From positions 55,402,049 through 55,466,048 of the forward strand of contig NC_092560.1 of NCBI RefSeq assembly GCF_037038585.1: a DNA stretch of 64,000 bases, read 5' to 3'. The notes below the pieces were generated by a model. It did not search any database. It was not told the DNA's origin and saw only the letters and a program-made list of their open reading frames with translations. The DNA is from Patagioenas fasciata (taxonomy: Eukaryota; Chordata; Aves; Columbiformes; Columbidae). The translations under genes and the position numbers were made by a program. Numbering within the stretch: the first letter of the stretch is position 1; each line of letters opens with the position of its first letter. Shown one piece after another: positions 22,740-35,904 of the stretch.

Positions 22740-25700
22740 TCTTATAGCAAAAATTTAGCAGCTCTGTAGAAATATAAGAACTACATACAGACAGGGATGA
22801 GGCATATATTTAATGTTTCAGGCTGTTTCCAGTACTGCAGTATTGTACTAGCAGGGCACATCTGCTCCAGGAAGACCTACGAAGATAAGGTGTGCCTGAG
22901 GGACTCCAGAAACAGGTGTCTGCTGCAAATACAAAATTTTGTGTTGTTATGTATATAAGATGTGCCACTAACAGTGATGATGGTTTTACTTCAATTCTAA
23001 CCTCCAGTATTGTGCATCAAACTAAGCAACCTCTTTGCTCTTAGTTTTAGGAGGGTTTTAAGCAACACATTTTCTAAGGACACTCTTTCTAAGGACACTC
23101 CCGTGTGCAAGCACCGGAATTTTATGGGAGTGAATAGAGTTATTGTGCTACACGTAAGAATCTAACCTAATGCACAAACATATTGTGTGATTTTCTGGGA
23201 CAAAGAAGTCTTAACGCTTATCCCCAATAGACATCCTTTATCAAGTGTATCATCATTCCTTATCTAGAAATTTTCGTATATTGAGAAATATTCTTCAGCT
23301 GGACAGTGAAGCCCCCATGACACAGGTTATATTAGAATTACTAAGTTAGGAACATATTTTACTGATATTTTTTAGCAAATCGATGTATGATACTCAGAAG
23401 TGGAACAGTTTTCTGCTTGACAGAAATGACTATGATGTGTGGTGCACAAACTTTCACATGTTCATGTTTGTAAGTCTGAGGCAAGGAGGAGAATAAATCA
23501 TTTCCATTCCTTTCCAGTTAATGAGTACAAACTCTGAGAATATTTGTCTTCGTATAGAAAATAGTGAGTCACATTCAGAAAATAAGTGGTTTTCATTTTG
23601 CAATGTCTGTGTTGTTATATTGAAGGAACGATACCTGCAACCATCCTGTGGAGGCCCAACAAGTCATTCACTACACCTGGGTAGCTCCATCTCTTGATCC
23701 TCACATTTTATGAAAGAAGAAAACTTTACTTAGAAGACATGGATTCCTTCAATGACACAAAAATGTAATTTTGCTATCCAGAAAAGAACAATGGGACATC
23801 TCCTGTGGAGCTTGAACACAGTTAAACCAACACCATCTCCATGCACAGAAAAGACAACACTTCCTGGCTGAGAGTCCCTCAGAAACAGTAGTTTTCAGAG
23901 CTCCTGCTTGCAGAGGAGGCACATAGAGTCAGAACTTGGCTGCAGTATGTGTTTGCATTTCCCTCTAGTAAATAAAGTTAATGCTGTACAAAACAGTCAT
24001 ATTCAACCTATTATTGCCAAAATAATGTGAATTCAACAGCCTGAAGTGTAAAAATGTTTTCACTGTCAAATCCTCACCTATTATCCCTAACATCTCTTCC
24101 TTTTATAGGGAGTTGTAGCTACATAATATGATCTGGTGAGATAAAACATAAGTCTGTCTATGTGGTTTGTTAGGCCTAGTTTAGGCCTTTAGCCTCTGAC
24201 CACTTCTATTATAAATTATCACAAGCTGTTCCCCTTGATAGTTCAGAGCAGCTGTACACTTTCAGGTCTTCAGTCACCTCCTGACACTTCCTTCTTGCCT
24301 GCCGGTTTCTGTAACGTACCTGCACCTCATCCACGCAAGTTCTTGACCATGGAAAATCCAGCAGCGGGTCTGCCATTCTCTGTTCTTAACTTTAGGTTAT
24401 TTTACACTGCAGTTCCCCACTCTGCTACCTTTTGTCAAGACAAGCTCAGCAAGAGAAATCACTGCTATGGGACAAATTCCTTGCAAGGCTGTGCAGAGAA
24501 GACCAGGGTGAAGCTTCATACTGTGTCAGGGCAATGGCTTTGGTGTAGCCTGTGAAATGTGATTTCAATGAAGGAAGGATCTTAAATACCTGTACAGAGA
24601 GGTACTTAGTGTTTCAGCTTGCACTGATGGTGGTGCAGAGAGCATCAGACACAGCCAAGTCCCTGGCTTTCGGTGGGGACACAGCTGTCTTAGGAGAAGT
24701 ATCAGGAATGGAGCGTTCAGACTACCTGGAGGAAAGATGAGCTCAGTCTGATGGATAGCTTCATTCTAAGTAACTTTTGGCATTGCAGCATCAGATTGCT
24801 CCCAATAGCAAGATAATGCCATGATAATCACGCACAGTCAGTAGCCATCAGAAGGACAACTTAACAACAACCAGTCACAGAGAGGTCCTCTCCTGGCGTA
24901 TTCTGCTTGCTTTCAGCCCATAATGGGTACATAATCAGCCCTCCTACCTAGTAGCAGATGTGGAAAGTATAATAGCATTGTAGGGCAAGATCCCACTGTT
25001 TTTCTAGCACGATCCAGCCCAGAAGATGGCAGAAACCTGAATGGTAGCTTCTGAATGCAAATGAAGGAGTATCACTAATCTTAGGGAGCACTGGAAATGT
25101 GTGTCAGAATATATGCCAGGAACTGGTCAACTACTGGGATAGTGCAAGGATGGGAGTGGGAAGCAAAATATAGTCCAGAACTTGTACTGTATGATTTAGG
25201 AAAAAGAGAAGGAAAAGTTCTCATTCAATCATACACCAAAGTAAAAATTATTAGATCCATACACTAAAGTAAAAATTTGTAGATACAGCTGAGATTAAAC
25301 GGTACAAGATTAAAACTTTTTTCCATGCTAGAGTTGTATCTCACTTTCACACTTAGTTACTATTAAAGATTGTAGGTTTTGCCATGTAGTAATCAAAGGG
25401 CAAATACCACCTTTTCTACTAGGAAAGACAAAATAATGTGTTTATTTCAGCAGGTCACAGCAAGAGAGGACTGTATGGATTACCAGAGAACACTTCAAAC
25501 AACCCTCCCCCTCAGGACAAGGTACAAGAGGTATGTTTACCTAATTTTCATATTCATTTTTTAATAATTTCTTAGCCTTTGAAGTTAATGCACTGTAGTA
25601 AAATCCTACTGACTACATCAGTTGCCCAAAAATATCACTGGTTAAAGAATAAAGTCTATCATAAAGAGAGTGGAAAAAAAAACACTGTACTTATGGAGAA

Positions 25701-28700
25701 ATGTGGTCTATTTGCAAAGAGCCTGCATGTCTTCTGCAAAGAGCAATCTTACCTCGGTAATGTCCTGGAGTACTAGGAAGTTATCAATAAGCACATGGAT
25801 AAGGGGAGCTCATGGCAATAATGTGTTTCTGCACCAGAAATTATTAAGAAACTATGTTGCCATGGAACTGGAGTGAATTGGACTGAAAGCTAGCTAAAGG
25901 GCAAGAAGCAAAGGATAGAGAGCAAAACTTAACAGTCACTTTTTAGGTTAGATGTGGATCAGCAGTATTATTCCCCAGGGATCACTGCTGGCTCTGGTGT
26001 TATTCCTGGAGATGGGAGTGAGTAGTAACATCTTTTTGCAAGGGATTTGTTGGAGGATGTTCTGAGTTGTTGAGCTGTAGCATGTCTACCACTAGTGCTC
26101 CCCAGTCTCCCTAAAATGGTGTCAGTCTCCATGCCCCTGCCTTGTCTTTGATGGCAAAGGAACTGCTGATCAACTCTGAATGTTAGAGCAGCTACCTCCA
26201 GAGGAGATGTGGGAATGGAGAGATGTTCATCTGCCTTTGTACCTGCGTGACACCCAGTACAAGATTGCACAGTTCTGTATGATACAGTTTTTGTCTTAGT
26301 GATGTCTGAGACCTTCATCACAGGCTGCTGTGGTTCCTCAGAGAGCTGGGGATCTGGAGGGCTCAAGGATGGCTGCATTGCCTCTCTCTTGTCAAGTGCT
26401 ATGGGGCACATTCAACTCCAGTTGCCCCAGCAGTCATGACATTGTTCCCAGTGTAGAGATCATTTGAATTCTTGTCTAAGGTGATCTGTTCCCTGTCCAG
26501 ACATATTTAAAGACAATCTTTTCTTTGCAAGCTTGTGAATAACATATTCTCATTGAGATCTTCAACAAGGCAGCTTTGCTGTCTGTTTGAGACTCCCAGG
26601 CAGTTAGAGCTCCATACAAAGAGTATTTCCTTCCTCTAGAGTTAAGGAACTGGTAACAGCTAAGAAACTTCAATCTCCAAAACATTTTAATAAGATCATT
26701 GTGTCACAGAGCAACTGTCACGGATGTAAGCCATTGCTCAGCAGTCTCTTTACTCATGATCCTACCAATATCCTTTACATCCAGGAAGAAGAAATAAACC
26801 CCAGCATAATTGATATTTTACTAATCATTATAAAGTTTTCAATGTTGAAGAACCCTGTATCAGAATTACTAATTTCCTACTTCTGATCCAAGTCCTATGC
26901 TTTTCCAGCCCACTTTATTAACCACCTCACTACCCGAGACACAAAAAGACAACACCATTTTAGTTAACTGCAAAGACACCTGTATAAAAGTTCACCAAAT
27001 AAATATCATGAACACTGCAGAAAGTTATGCAAGTCAGTAACACATAGTAATGTTCCAACTCCCCATTTTCTCAACAGTGCCATTTTATTTTAACCAGTCC
27101 AGCTAAAATCTGACATTGAGAAGTTACAAGCCACATTCAGACCCTTAAGAGCATGGGAAGTGTGAAAGCAAAGGTTCCTCCACAGAGTGACAGACAAGGT
27201 AACATCTGAGTGCTTCTCCAGCTCTGACACAGCCTCTCTCCTCTACCTTTGCTTGCATATAAAGCCCTGCACTAGACATGGGGACAGGGATAGTCGCTTT
27301 TCAGAAGATTATTAGTGCTACACTTACAATGGTGAACCTGCGCAGCCCCAGAAACACCTTGAAATGTTCCAGCTGAGACAGCTCTAAAAGTAGTTTGAAA
27401 AGAAGAAGTATTTGCAGATTCAAGTATAATACAACAATACCCATTGACTATTCTCAGTAACACTGAACCAAGGTATTGGTTGTAAACAACAAACGAATCA
27501 TTGCAAATCTATTTAGAAGTCAGAATCCTCTGTGTTTTTCACATAAAAAATCCAGTGCAGTCTAACGCCAGACTAAATTTTATGCCAGGTTTCATTTACT
27601 TCTATCCTCAGCAATATTAAATATATTACCTCTGTGGCATAATCTAGATTCTATAACCCAGTTAAAACAACATGAAGAATTTGGTGCTACTTGAAGAAAA
27701 ATGTTTCTCTGAGTATTTCAATTATGCAGCACTTCAGCAACATTGTGCAGGCATAGCTCTTGAAGATCACAAAAAGATTAAAATCAGCACTATGGTTGTG
27801 CTTAAGGAGAGCTTTGTGATTTGTTTCAATGAGCAATCACATTACCGATGGTATGCTCAGCAAGCGTATATTAGTAGTGCTCATAGTCTGGGTTTCTCCT
27901 ATCAAAATTGTTAGCAAAACATCCATACTCTTTATTTTTTTTATTCCAATACTTAAAGAAAACTACAATCAACTACCTTGCCATTTTTCAACCGAAAAAA
28001 GCATTAGGGACTTCTTTTTGAATTTTTATTACTGTCTAAAATTTTGATTAAAAAGCGAGATCACTGTATAAACGAAAGGTACAAAGGTACAAAGGCAATT
28101 TACTGACAGATATCAATATTGACTTAAGCACTAATTCATCACAGTTATACCACCTTAATCTTAAAATTATTAATTAACATTCTCAGTAGTATTTTTGCAT
28201 CCATTTGAAAAACAAGTTGGAGCCTGCCATCCTAATCATTGTTGTCATCAATCTTAATCAACACTGACAGCGGACAAGTACAGCCACTTCTCAGCCAATA
28301 GCAGCTCCATATCGATGTTTTGCAGGGCTCAACAAAACATGTGCTCTATCACAGCAATGCCAACAACACAGCTCCCATTTGTTTCAAATCAAGGATCACT
28401 GGGCTACAATTAAGGGGTTTCTTTAAATCCTTCCCAAAAACCTTTTCATGCCCATGTGTGAGTTCAGTCTGCCTGTGCTGTGGGCTGTCTAGCAGTTGTG
28501 AACAAGAGGCTGGATAACCATGGTAGATCTGTGAATACTGGGTTTTGCACAGGACAGCTGACAGTTATCTGACACCTCCTGCTAAGAAAGTCACAGGCTG
28601 CTCTGGGGTTGCCACGGGAGCAGCTGTGCAAAACTAACACCCACTGGCACGAAACTAAGCAGCACAAGCAAGAGCAATTGCCTATTTCTGCATGCAGCCT

Positions 28701-29724
28701 GCAATACCCCATGCAGCCACCAAGACGGAGTGAATGGACCAAACCCTGCTCCCCACCTTCCCTCTTTCCACCTCCCCATGATCTGCCAGACATGGGCTTG
28801 TGGCTGCTGCAGAGAACTTATGGCAGCTGTGGAGGCAGTGAGAGATGACATCAGCTGGGAGCGCACAGACACAATGTCACAGCCTTCCTTCTCCTCTTCC
28901 TCCCTGCTCCTGTTACCTGAACTGCAGAGTGCCCTACAGTAGGATGCTCAGTTTGGCCTACCGGTCTTCAATTAGGCTGAGACCCCAGGCACTAGGAGCA
29001 GCTCTGCACCAATCATTGTGGATATTCTTAGGGGCTAATGAGGAATAACTTACTTTTTTGAGTGACTGTCAAAACATACACAGATACTTAGGTGATGTCT
29101 CTCAACGTGGAGACTATTAGAAGCTGCCCACTGATGCTTTAATGCACCTTGAGCCATCATATGCCACTTATATGGACAAAGAGAATGCTGCATGCCAGGC
29201 AGAACCAGAGCTTTATCCTTTTGTGACTGTCACCTTAATAAGCAGGTATCAGACTTTTGTAAGCATTTGTATTTGGTTTCTGGTTTTAAGGTCTTTGTTT
29301 TCCCATTCCTCACCCCATTTTTCTGCTTGGACCTACTCTTTTAAAAAATCCTGAAACTTTGTGCAAAAGTTGCAATTTTCTCTTTTTCATTAAGCTTCAC
29401 CTGCCTCATTTCCTTAGGAAAGACACTTTTTCTTAGCATGAAAATCACTTCAATAACAATGATGTCTACTACTGGGAAGCTTTCCTCATAAATCAGCCAG
29501 CAGATAGATACCTTTATCAGACAGATATACATACTTTTTATATTGTCTTGAAGATTCTTCCCTTGTGAATAGGAATTATTTCACTCACAGGTGCATTAAT
29601 ATTTAAAAAACACATGAATGAATGACACAGAAGTGCTTTCAGACTTGAGGACCATGCACTATTCTGAACCGCATTCCATTTTCAGGACCTTTCACTACGT
29701 GGAACATGCACTGGAAGGAAAGAA
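22740..29724. other. Long non-coding stretch
   Basis: No protein family is recognisable. The longest frame is 147 codons on the minus strand at 25968-26411, without domains. A possible small exon at 25451-25530 is discussed in the findings. 28400-29000 is somewhat richer in G+C, with overlapping open frames on both strands that look like composition effects. No LTR or CR1 terminus was seen. Confidence 0.45.
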
Positions 29725-29777
29725 AATAAACTTCTGAACACCTGACCTGTATGCTAAAAAAAAAAAAAAAAAAAAAG
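29725..29777 (+). repeat. AATAAA followed by A22: possible retrocopy 3' end
   Basis: AATAAA at 29725-29730 is followed after 25 bases by 22 A residues at 29756-29777, the geometry of a cleaved and polyadenylated mRNA copied back into DNA. The upstream sequence shows no recognisable coding. A simple A-run expansion near a chance hexamer is the alternative. Confidence 0.3.
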
Positions 29778-32700
29778 GAAGAAAGAGCAGAAGAACAAGC
29801 TCTCCCATCTCCTGGCTGTTGCAAGAAGTACTGACAGCACTCTTTGAGGTATACCTCAAAATCTGCTTCTGGATCCAGATATCTGTTTATTGACTTCGAA
29901 TTTTAATTCAAATAAAATATTTCCTCTCCTAAATCTCATACTCTGGGACTCATGTATCACTGCAAACCTAGGATGTCAGGACCATGTGTTTTGCACCTAT
30001 ACAAAAGAAAATCCTTCAGAAAGGTCTCAGGGATCTTGCTCCACCTGGAAATCTCCAGGTGCACAGCTGTCTTGAGACAGGGACCTGAGCACAGTGCAGC
30101 ACCGTGTGGCACTGAAGCCATCTCCTGGGAGTGTTCCCATGTTTCTGTGAAGGCTGAGAACTTAGTGGCACAGCTGGGGAGATCTCAGCCATGGAGTCTG
30201 GCAGCAAGGCTGCAGGGAGCTTGTACAGGAGCAGCATGGCTTCCAGAACAGTGGCAGAGGGCATTTTTTTCCATAAAAATCAGAAAACTCTCCCACAAGG
30301 TGCAGAATATGTAGTTCTGGGAGACTGTACATCATCTGCTGACAGCCTCTGTGTGCTTCAAAATAGTCAAGGACTGGAAGGACTGAGTTGTATTCACACC
30401 TAGAGAGCAACATGCCACTTTTTAGGAGAGAGACATGGAAACAAAAGTCTGGCCAGGAATCCAGGTTCTACCTCTTCCTGAGAGACCCTCAGGTCCTTCC
30501 TGGACAGATGTTCAAGCAGGTTCCCCATAACAGACTGCCTTAGCTTGGCATCCTGTGTGAATCCTTCTGAACTGCTGTGTTGAGTGCGTCCTCATGGCCA
30601 TGAGCTCCCATGTCAACCAGTTCCTTATGGGGCTTCCTGGCTGATGGAGAACACATGCCTACCTCAACCATGAATTCTGGGTCTCCCTTTGGGGTGTAAG
30701 TGTCTCTTTTCATCAGTCTCACTGGCTATTTGGGGAGTAGCTGGTGTTCCTGATTGTGGTATTTCACAGCACCTCCTATGTACAGAGCTTACACCAGCAC
30801 AGGAATGTGCTGCACCAGGCTCACCTGCTCTCCTTCACCTCACTGCCTGCCATGACTTCTCCTACCAGCTGTACCCACTGCCAGACATCAGTGTTCCACA
30901 CAGTCCCACTGCACCCCACAGTGTGCCCCACACTGGCATAGCCTCAGCAGCTTCCTCACAGCCCTGCCACAGGCAGGAGACCGAGTGCTGGGGAACTGTA
31001 TCCTTCAGAGGGTGAGAAAGGGGACTCTGAAGTCTGCAGCATGAGGGAGAACAGCTTTTATCCCCTCAGCAGACTGCAGCGGGCTTTAAAACCACACATC
31101 TGCTGACACAGTACTGTTGTGTGCCATTGGTTTCTCGCACCAGGGTAAAAAGCGACTCTCAGGCTCCTGCAAGGTTGTGAAGAAAATCTGGAAGACTTTT
31201 TGTATAAGAGAAGTGAGATATGATGCCTCAGGGTGGACGTTATTGCTATTAGGACTTTCCAGCTGTGGCTGCCCTGGCCTCAGCTGACCTGAGGTCAGGA
31301 AGGGCAGGCTCTAGTCATGACAGTTTTGGGAAGGAGAGTTTCAGACCCTTCTCACCTCTGTATCTCCTCTCCCACAGGAGAGAGAAGGGGTATCCAGGCC
31401 CCATGTTTTTAGGGATTTTTAACAACCTGCCCCACCACTCCCTTTATGAACAGCCCTGGCGGCTGTGTCTCCTGGCAGCAACAAGAGGGTGGGGAATAAG
31501 GGAGGAACAGGGAGGTAAAACACACACTGAGAGGGATGAGCAGGGCAGAGAAGCTGGCGGGAAGATCCAGTCGCCTGGAGTGGATCAGGAGCTCCCTCGG
31601 GGTTCAAGAAATATCACTGGGTCCCAAAAGGACTGAGGAGGGATTTTAGGGGTACATAGCCTCTTATCCCTGAGGATACAGAGGTGCAGGACTCCTCCAG
31701 GAAGAGAGTAGGTAGGACAGAGATTAGTTCCTTATAGTGAAGCAGACACAAGTGCCACGTAGGAGCCACAGAAGTGAGGCTTAATGGTGAGAGGTGTGTT
31801 AAGTGAAAAAAGTTGTATTTGCGCTTCATTTAGGGAAAGACTCTTCACCTCTGACATGAAGTATGTTGACTCCTGAAAGCTCTTCCTACTCCTTTGTGTT
31901 TATAAGTTCTGGGCTAATATATCCTAAAATAAGTTGTTCCCTTTACAATGTGTGTACTCTTCCTTAAAACCTATGATGAAGAATTACTCCAGCAGACTTT
32001 CTGTTCTGGAGCTTGCTGTTAGCACACTGTGTTTTCCCTGAAGTCTCTGGCTCAGCAACTTTATGCCATATGCAGCAATTGCAAGTATTAATAAGGAGTA
32101 GGCAGAGTGCTTCATCTCCCTTGGCAGCTTTTTCAACACTAAGCCAATAACAGCAGATGCACAACTAGCCACTGTAAAAAAGAAACTTTTCTTTTTTTCT
32201 TCTTTTTTAGTGCTTCCCCTGATACGTGAGATGAGAAATCCACTGTAGTGGTTAGGAAGGAGCCAGTGTATTTGTTTTATGTCTATAAGCTCCACCACTG
32301 AGAGTGCTCGGAGATAGCACCTGGTGTGTGCAGATGAGCTGCCCCAGGGCTGGCAGTGGAGGGAAAGCAGTAGCAGACAGGGGACAGCGGGAGGGTTTGT
32401 ACTCTGCTCTCCCTTCACCTGACACACAAGAAAAGCAACCTGGCTCTTGCTTTCAAAAGCCAGTTCTCAGAGTACCAACCTTTGGCTCTCCACCTTCACA
32501 TGCCCTTGAGGGTTGCAAGCACAGAGCTACTGGGTGGGTCAGGTGGCAGTTTCTTGGTACCCAAGCAAACCAAGGTGCATAACCACTGACTCAGATACAC
32601 ATGAAGGCAGAAATGGAAATCGTGACTGAATCCATCACTGCTCTGCTGTTCCAATATTATCTAGCTTCATTGACTTCAGTCTTTACTCACGAAAGATTCC

Positions 32701-34839
32701 CTACTGACTTGTGCCAAATACATATCACTGGTCTCCATCTCACTAGAGAAACACACTGAAAATATACATTTAAAATATTGGAATAAGATCTATGTTTGTT
32801 TTGTTTGTGGGGTTTTTTTATATAAAATATTGATGATCACAAACAATGGTTTATTTCAGCACCTCTCTGTATATGTCAGAATACAATTGTCCTTATCCAT
32901 TGTTAAAACAAAGAAACAAACTGTACTTAATTTCACAATGAATTACTGTGGTTATGACAAAAGCCTTTCAAGCCTTTGCATGGACACAACCAATAGCAGT
33001 GTTTCATTCTTCATGTTAAGACATTAAAAGTTTCCTTTCTTGTTACATAAGTGTATGTATTCTGAAAGAACATGTTTTCACCTGAAGTTAAGAAAAATAT
33101 CTCACTTCCCCGGTGTTTAAAACCACACTCTACCTTCTGTATATTATTGTTCTGTAATGTGAGAAATTATCAACTTTACACAACCTGTTTCATTAACGTC
33201 CATATATTCACTGTCAACCTCCTGTAGTATGAAACATCCTGGATAATAAACCTTGAGATATTTGGGCTGTAAATGGAGGACCCAACTCAACTAGAGCTAC
33301 AGCTGTGCTGCTGGAACCACACCAATAAACAGACTGTGCCTTCCTTCAGTTTTCTTCCCCTTGAATCCACTTTCATGAAATTTGATGATCTAATTATTTA
33401 ATTTATCTGAGTCATGTTTTTTCAAAATTTTGCCCATTTAGATGAGATATCTTTGTGCTACTGTATTTGAGTCCTACTCTAATGAATAGCTTCAATCAGA
33501 TTTCTATGGGCAAGTGCTTCTGAAATGCATCTGCCTGTGGTTGATATTGTTCATAGAGATTGTGCAGCAACATCAAGCCTTAAAAGCCTCTGCTTTTTCA
33601 ACATTCACATCATTGAAGTATAGCTATCCTGTAAGCTTATTGCAATGTTCTCTCTTACTTCTTCTTATATCATTTTATGTCCCAGTGCACAAAGTATCCT
33701 CCATTGGAGGGACAACAACATTTGGCATAAATATTCCACCATGGATATTTTCCTTTTCAATATTATGCATGGTAAAAAAAACTTTTTCTCCCGAAGTAAA
33801 TAATTAATGTTTGCTTGATTCCTGCTTTTCTAATAGATTTCAAGAAGGAACTGACTTTTTTCCAATCACCCTCCTTTTCTTAAATATGGTTGTGATTCCT
33901 GGGTGCACATATCCAAGAATTAATCATTTCACATGGAAGCTGGTTGAGTTAATGACACAAGTTCACAACTTGCATTCAAAATAACCTTATGATAACCATT
34001 TCAAACCAGTTCCAGATTCATGTTACTCAATGGGGTTTTTTTGCTAATCAGAAATATTATTTACATCCTATCATATATATATATACTGTCATAAGGGAAA
34101 TTTAACAACTAGGACTTGATCTCTAGTCATATAATGCTTCAAGGGGAGATTTTTGTGAGTTTTGGTTTTTTGTTTGGTGGTGTTGTGGTTGTTGGTTTTT
34201 TGTGGGTTTTTTTGTTTGGTTGGTTGGTTTGTTTTTGTTTTTCTTTAATCACACTATAATGAGGAAATATCTCCTTACTTTAATGGGATTTCATGATGGC
34301 AACCAAGAAAAGCAACTTGACTCACCAGATATAATGGGTAAAAGGACGGTAGAGAGCTGCCTATAGGCAACCAGTCAACATGTGCCCAGCTGTTACCTGA
34401 CTAATGCTGATGGGATGCAAACCAGGCCAACTGATGACAGTGACAGATTTGGACAGTAGATATGAATGCTGTGCTGAGAGTAGGATGCACAGAACAATTT
34501 CTGTGAATGTTACTCTTGCTTTAAAATAATTACTGCAGTAAGGTAAGAATTACAGGAAGGAAGGAGAGGAAATATTTACTGTAGCTGTAATTCTCAGTTG
34601 TTTGATAAGAAACACGCTAAATATCAGAAAGCCAAGAAAGCTATACATTTTTTAATATTAAAAAAAGCCCATTACCAACTGTTTACGATTAAAGAACAAT
34701 TCTCTGACTCTCCAAAAGTAAACATTCCCCTTAGTGGATGTCAGTGATACCCATATGGCAAAAACTGGACCCATATGCTGAAGAAATTGAACTGACCGTA
34801 GTTGATTAGAGAACTTAAAAAAGCCACAACTCCTGGCTC
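29778..34839. other. Non-coding DNA, locally GC-richer
   Basis: 29950-32600 is richer in G+C and holds several open frames of 80-147 codons on both strands (for example 31265-31636 plus and 31984-32427 minus). None shows a domain, splice context or family resemblance. 34150-34246 is G/T-rich low-complexity sequence. Confidence 0.45.
34150..34246. repeat. G/T-rich low-complexity tract
   Basis: An imperfect GGTT/GTTT-rich run on the plus strand with almost no A or C for about 95 bases. No unit repeats perfectly. Confidence 0.8.
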
Positions 34840-35402
34840 TGTCCTGGTTTTGTTAAAAACAAGACCAGTTCTCTTTCAGGGATTTTTCCTTTCAGCGATT
34901 TTTCATTTCAGCTAAGCTCTTCTAAGTACCTTTTAAGTACTTAGTACTGCATATTTTTTGAGATGCTGTTTGCCCCAGAACTGATAAGATGACCAATGGA
35001 ATGCAGAAGAAGCTCATGTTTAGATTTATTACTACATTAAGCAAGGTTAACTGATAACAGGACATATTTGCAAGGAGGGGAGGACGGAACAGGTGACTAA
35101 AACTGACCAACCAAGTATTCCATCCCATACATGTCATACATCCTATAAAAGTGGGACATCACAAGGGTCTTGCTCTCTTTGACCATGGCCAGCATCTGAA
35201 GAGGACACTGCCAGTTGTCCCTGTGATCCAAGGCCTGAGACTGTATCTCTGAATCCAGTTCTGATGTGCTGTGAAGTCCTGCACAGGACCTCCAGGTGCC
35301 TGCCCTGCAGCTGCTGGAGCTATGCCAGGTCTCAGCTCCATCACTGCTGAAGACATGTGCAGTCCACGTGGGAGCGGTTAAACACTGCTCTACCCTGGGA
35401 CA
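34840..35402 (+). mobile_element. Probable solo LTR, right end uncertain
   Basis: The stretch begins TGTCCTGGTTTTG, a start shared by many avian ERV LTRs, and has a U3-like body ending in a TATTCCATCCCATAC block, a TATA box at 35144-35150 and about 250 bases downstream. Two right ends are possible. TACCCTGGGACA ending at 35402 roughly mirrors the start TGTCCTGG. Alternatively the LTR ends near 35386, where GCTC repeats the four bases to the left of the start (34836-34839). No polyadenylation hexamer is obvious and no viral gene follows. Orientation is plus from the TATA position. Confidence 0.6.
35144..35150 (+). promoter_or_regulatory. TATA box of the 34840 LTR
   Basis: TATAAAA about 300 bases into the element, preceded by a conserved-looking ATTCCATCCCATAC stretch. 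Confidence 0.5.
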
Positions 35403-35885
35403 TTCAAGATTGGTTTTGTCTGTGCTGCATCATTCTTCTACTCCCAAATGTTAAAGGAACAACACAAACACGATACGAACCAAAGAACAACCTTCAAAAG
35501 ACTGAAAGGGAACAGATACTTTCACTTAAACTCATTTACTTGCACCCAAACTGAGATGAGAACACCCAAGTTAGAGTGATAAAATTATAAGCAAAGCCAG
35601 CTGGCCTTGGAAACATCATCACTGATAAATAATGCCAAGCCTTGCAGTTATCTACCCTTAGTGTAACTGGATAGATCCCGAAAACCTTATTTGGTCCTTT
35701 AATGAGACAAATCTACCATGGAAGATAAAGGGGTTTTATTTATTTATTGCGTTGTATTTTGAGAATAGAGACGCTATATGATTTAACCTTAGAATGTATA
35801 AACTGGAGAAATTATTGATCTTTCTGTGAACTGAAACATCCAAGAAAACCTAACTATAGAACACTAATTTTATAACTGGCTACAC

Positions 35886-35904
35886 ATATATATATATATA
35901 TATA
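35886..35904. repeat. TA dinucleotide repeat
   Basis: About nine TA units, followed by imperfect TA-rich sequence to 35920. Confidence 0.85.

Noticed and set aside
25968..26411. 147-codon minus-strand open frame
   Set aside because: No domain, no splice or promoter context, and unremarkable composition; length alone is weak evidence in this slightly GC-richer patch.
28464..29048. Overlapping open frames on both strands
   Set aside because: GC-rich local composition lowers stop frequency on both strands together; no frame stands out.
30689..32582. Several 90-147 codon frames on both strands
   Set aside because: No recognisable family, start context or exon boundaries; consistent with local base composition.
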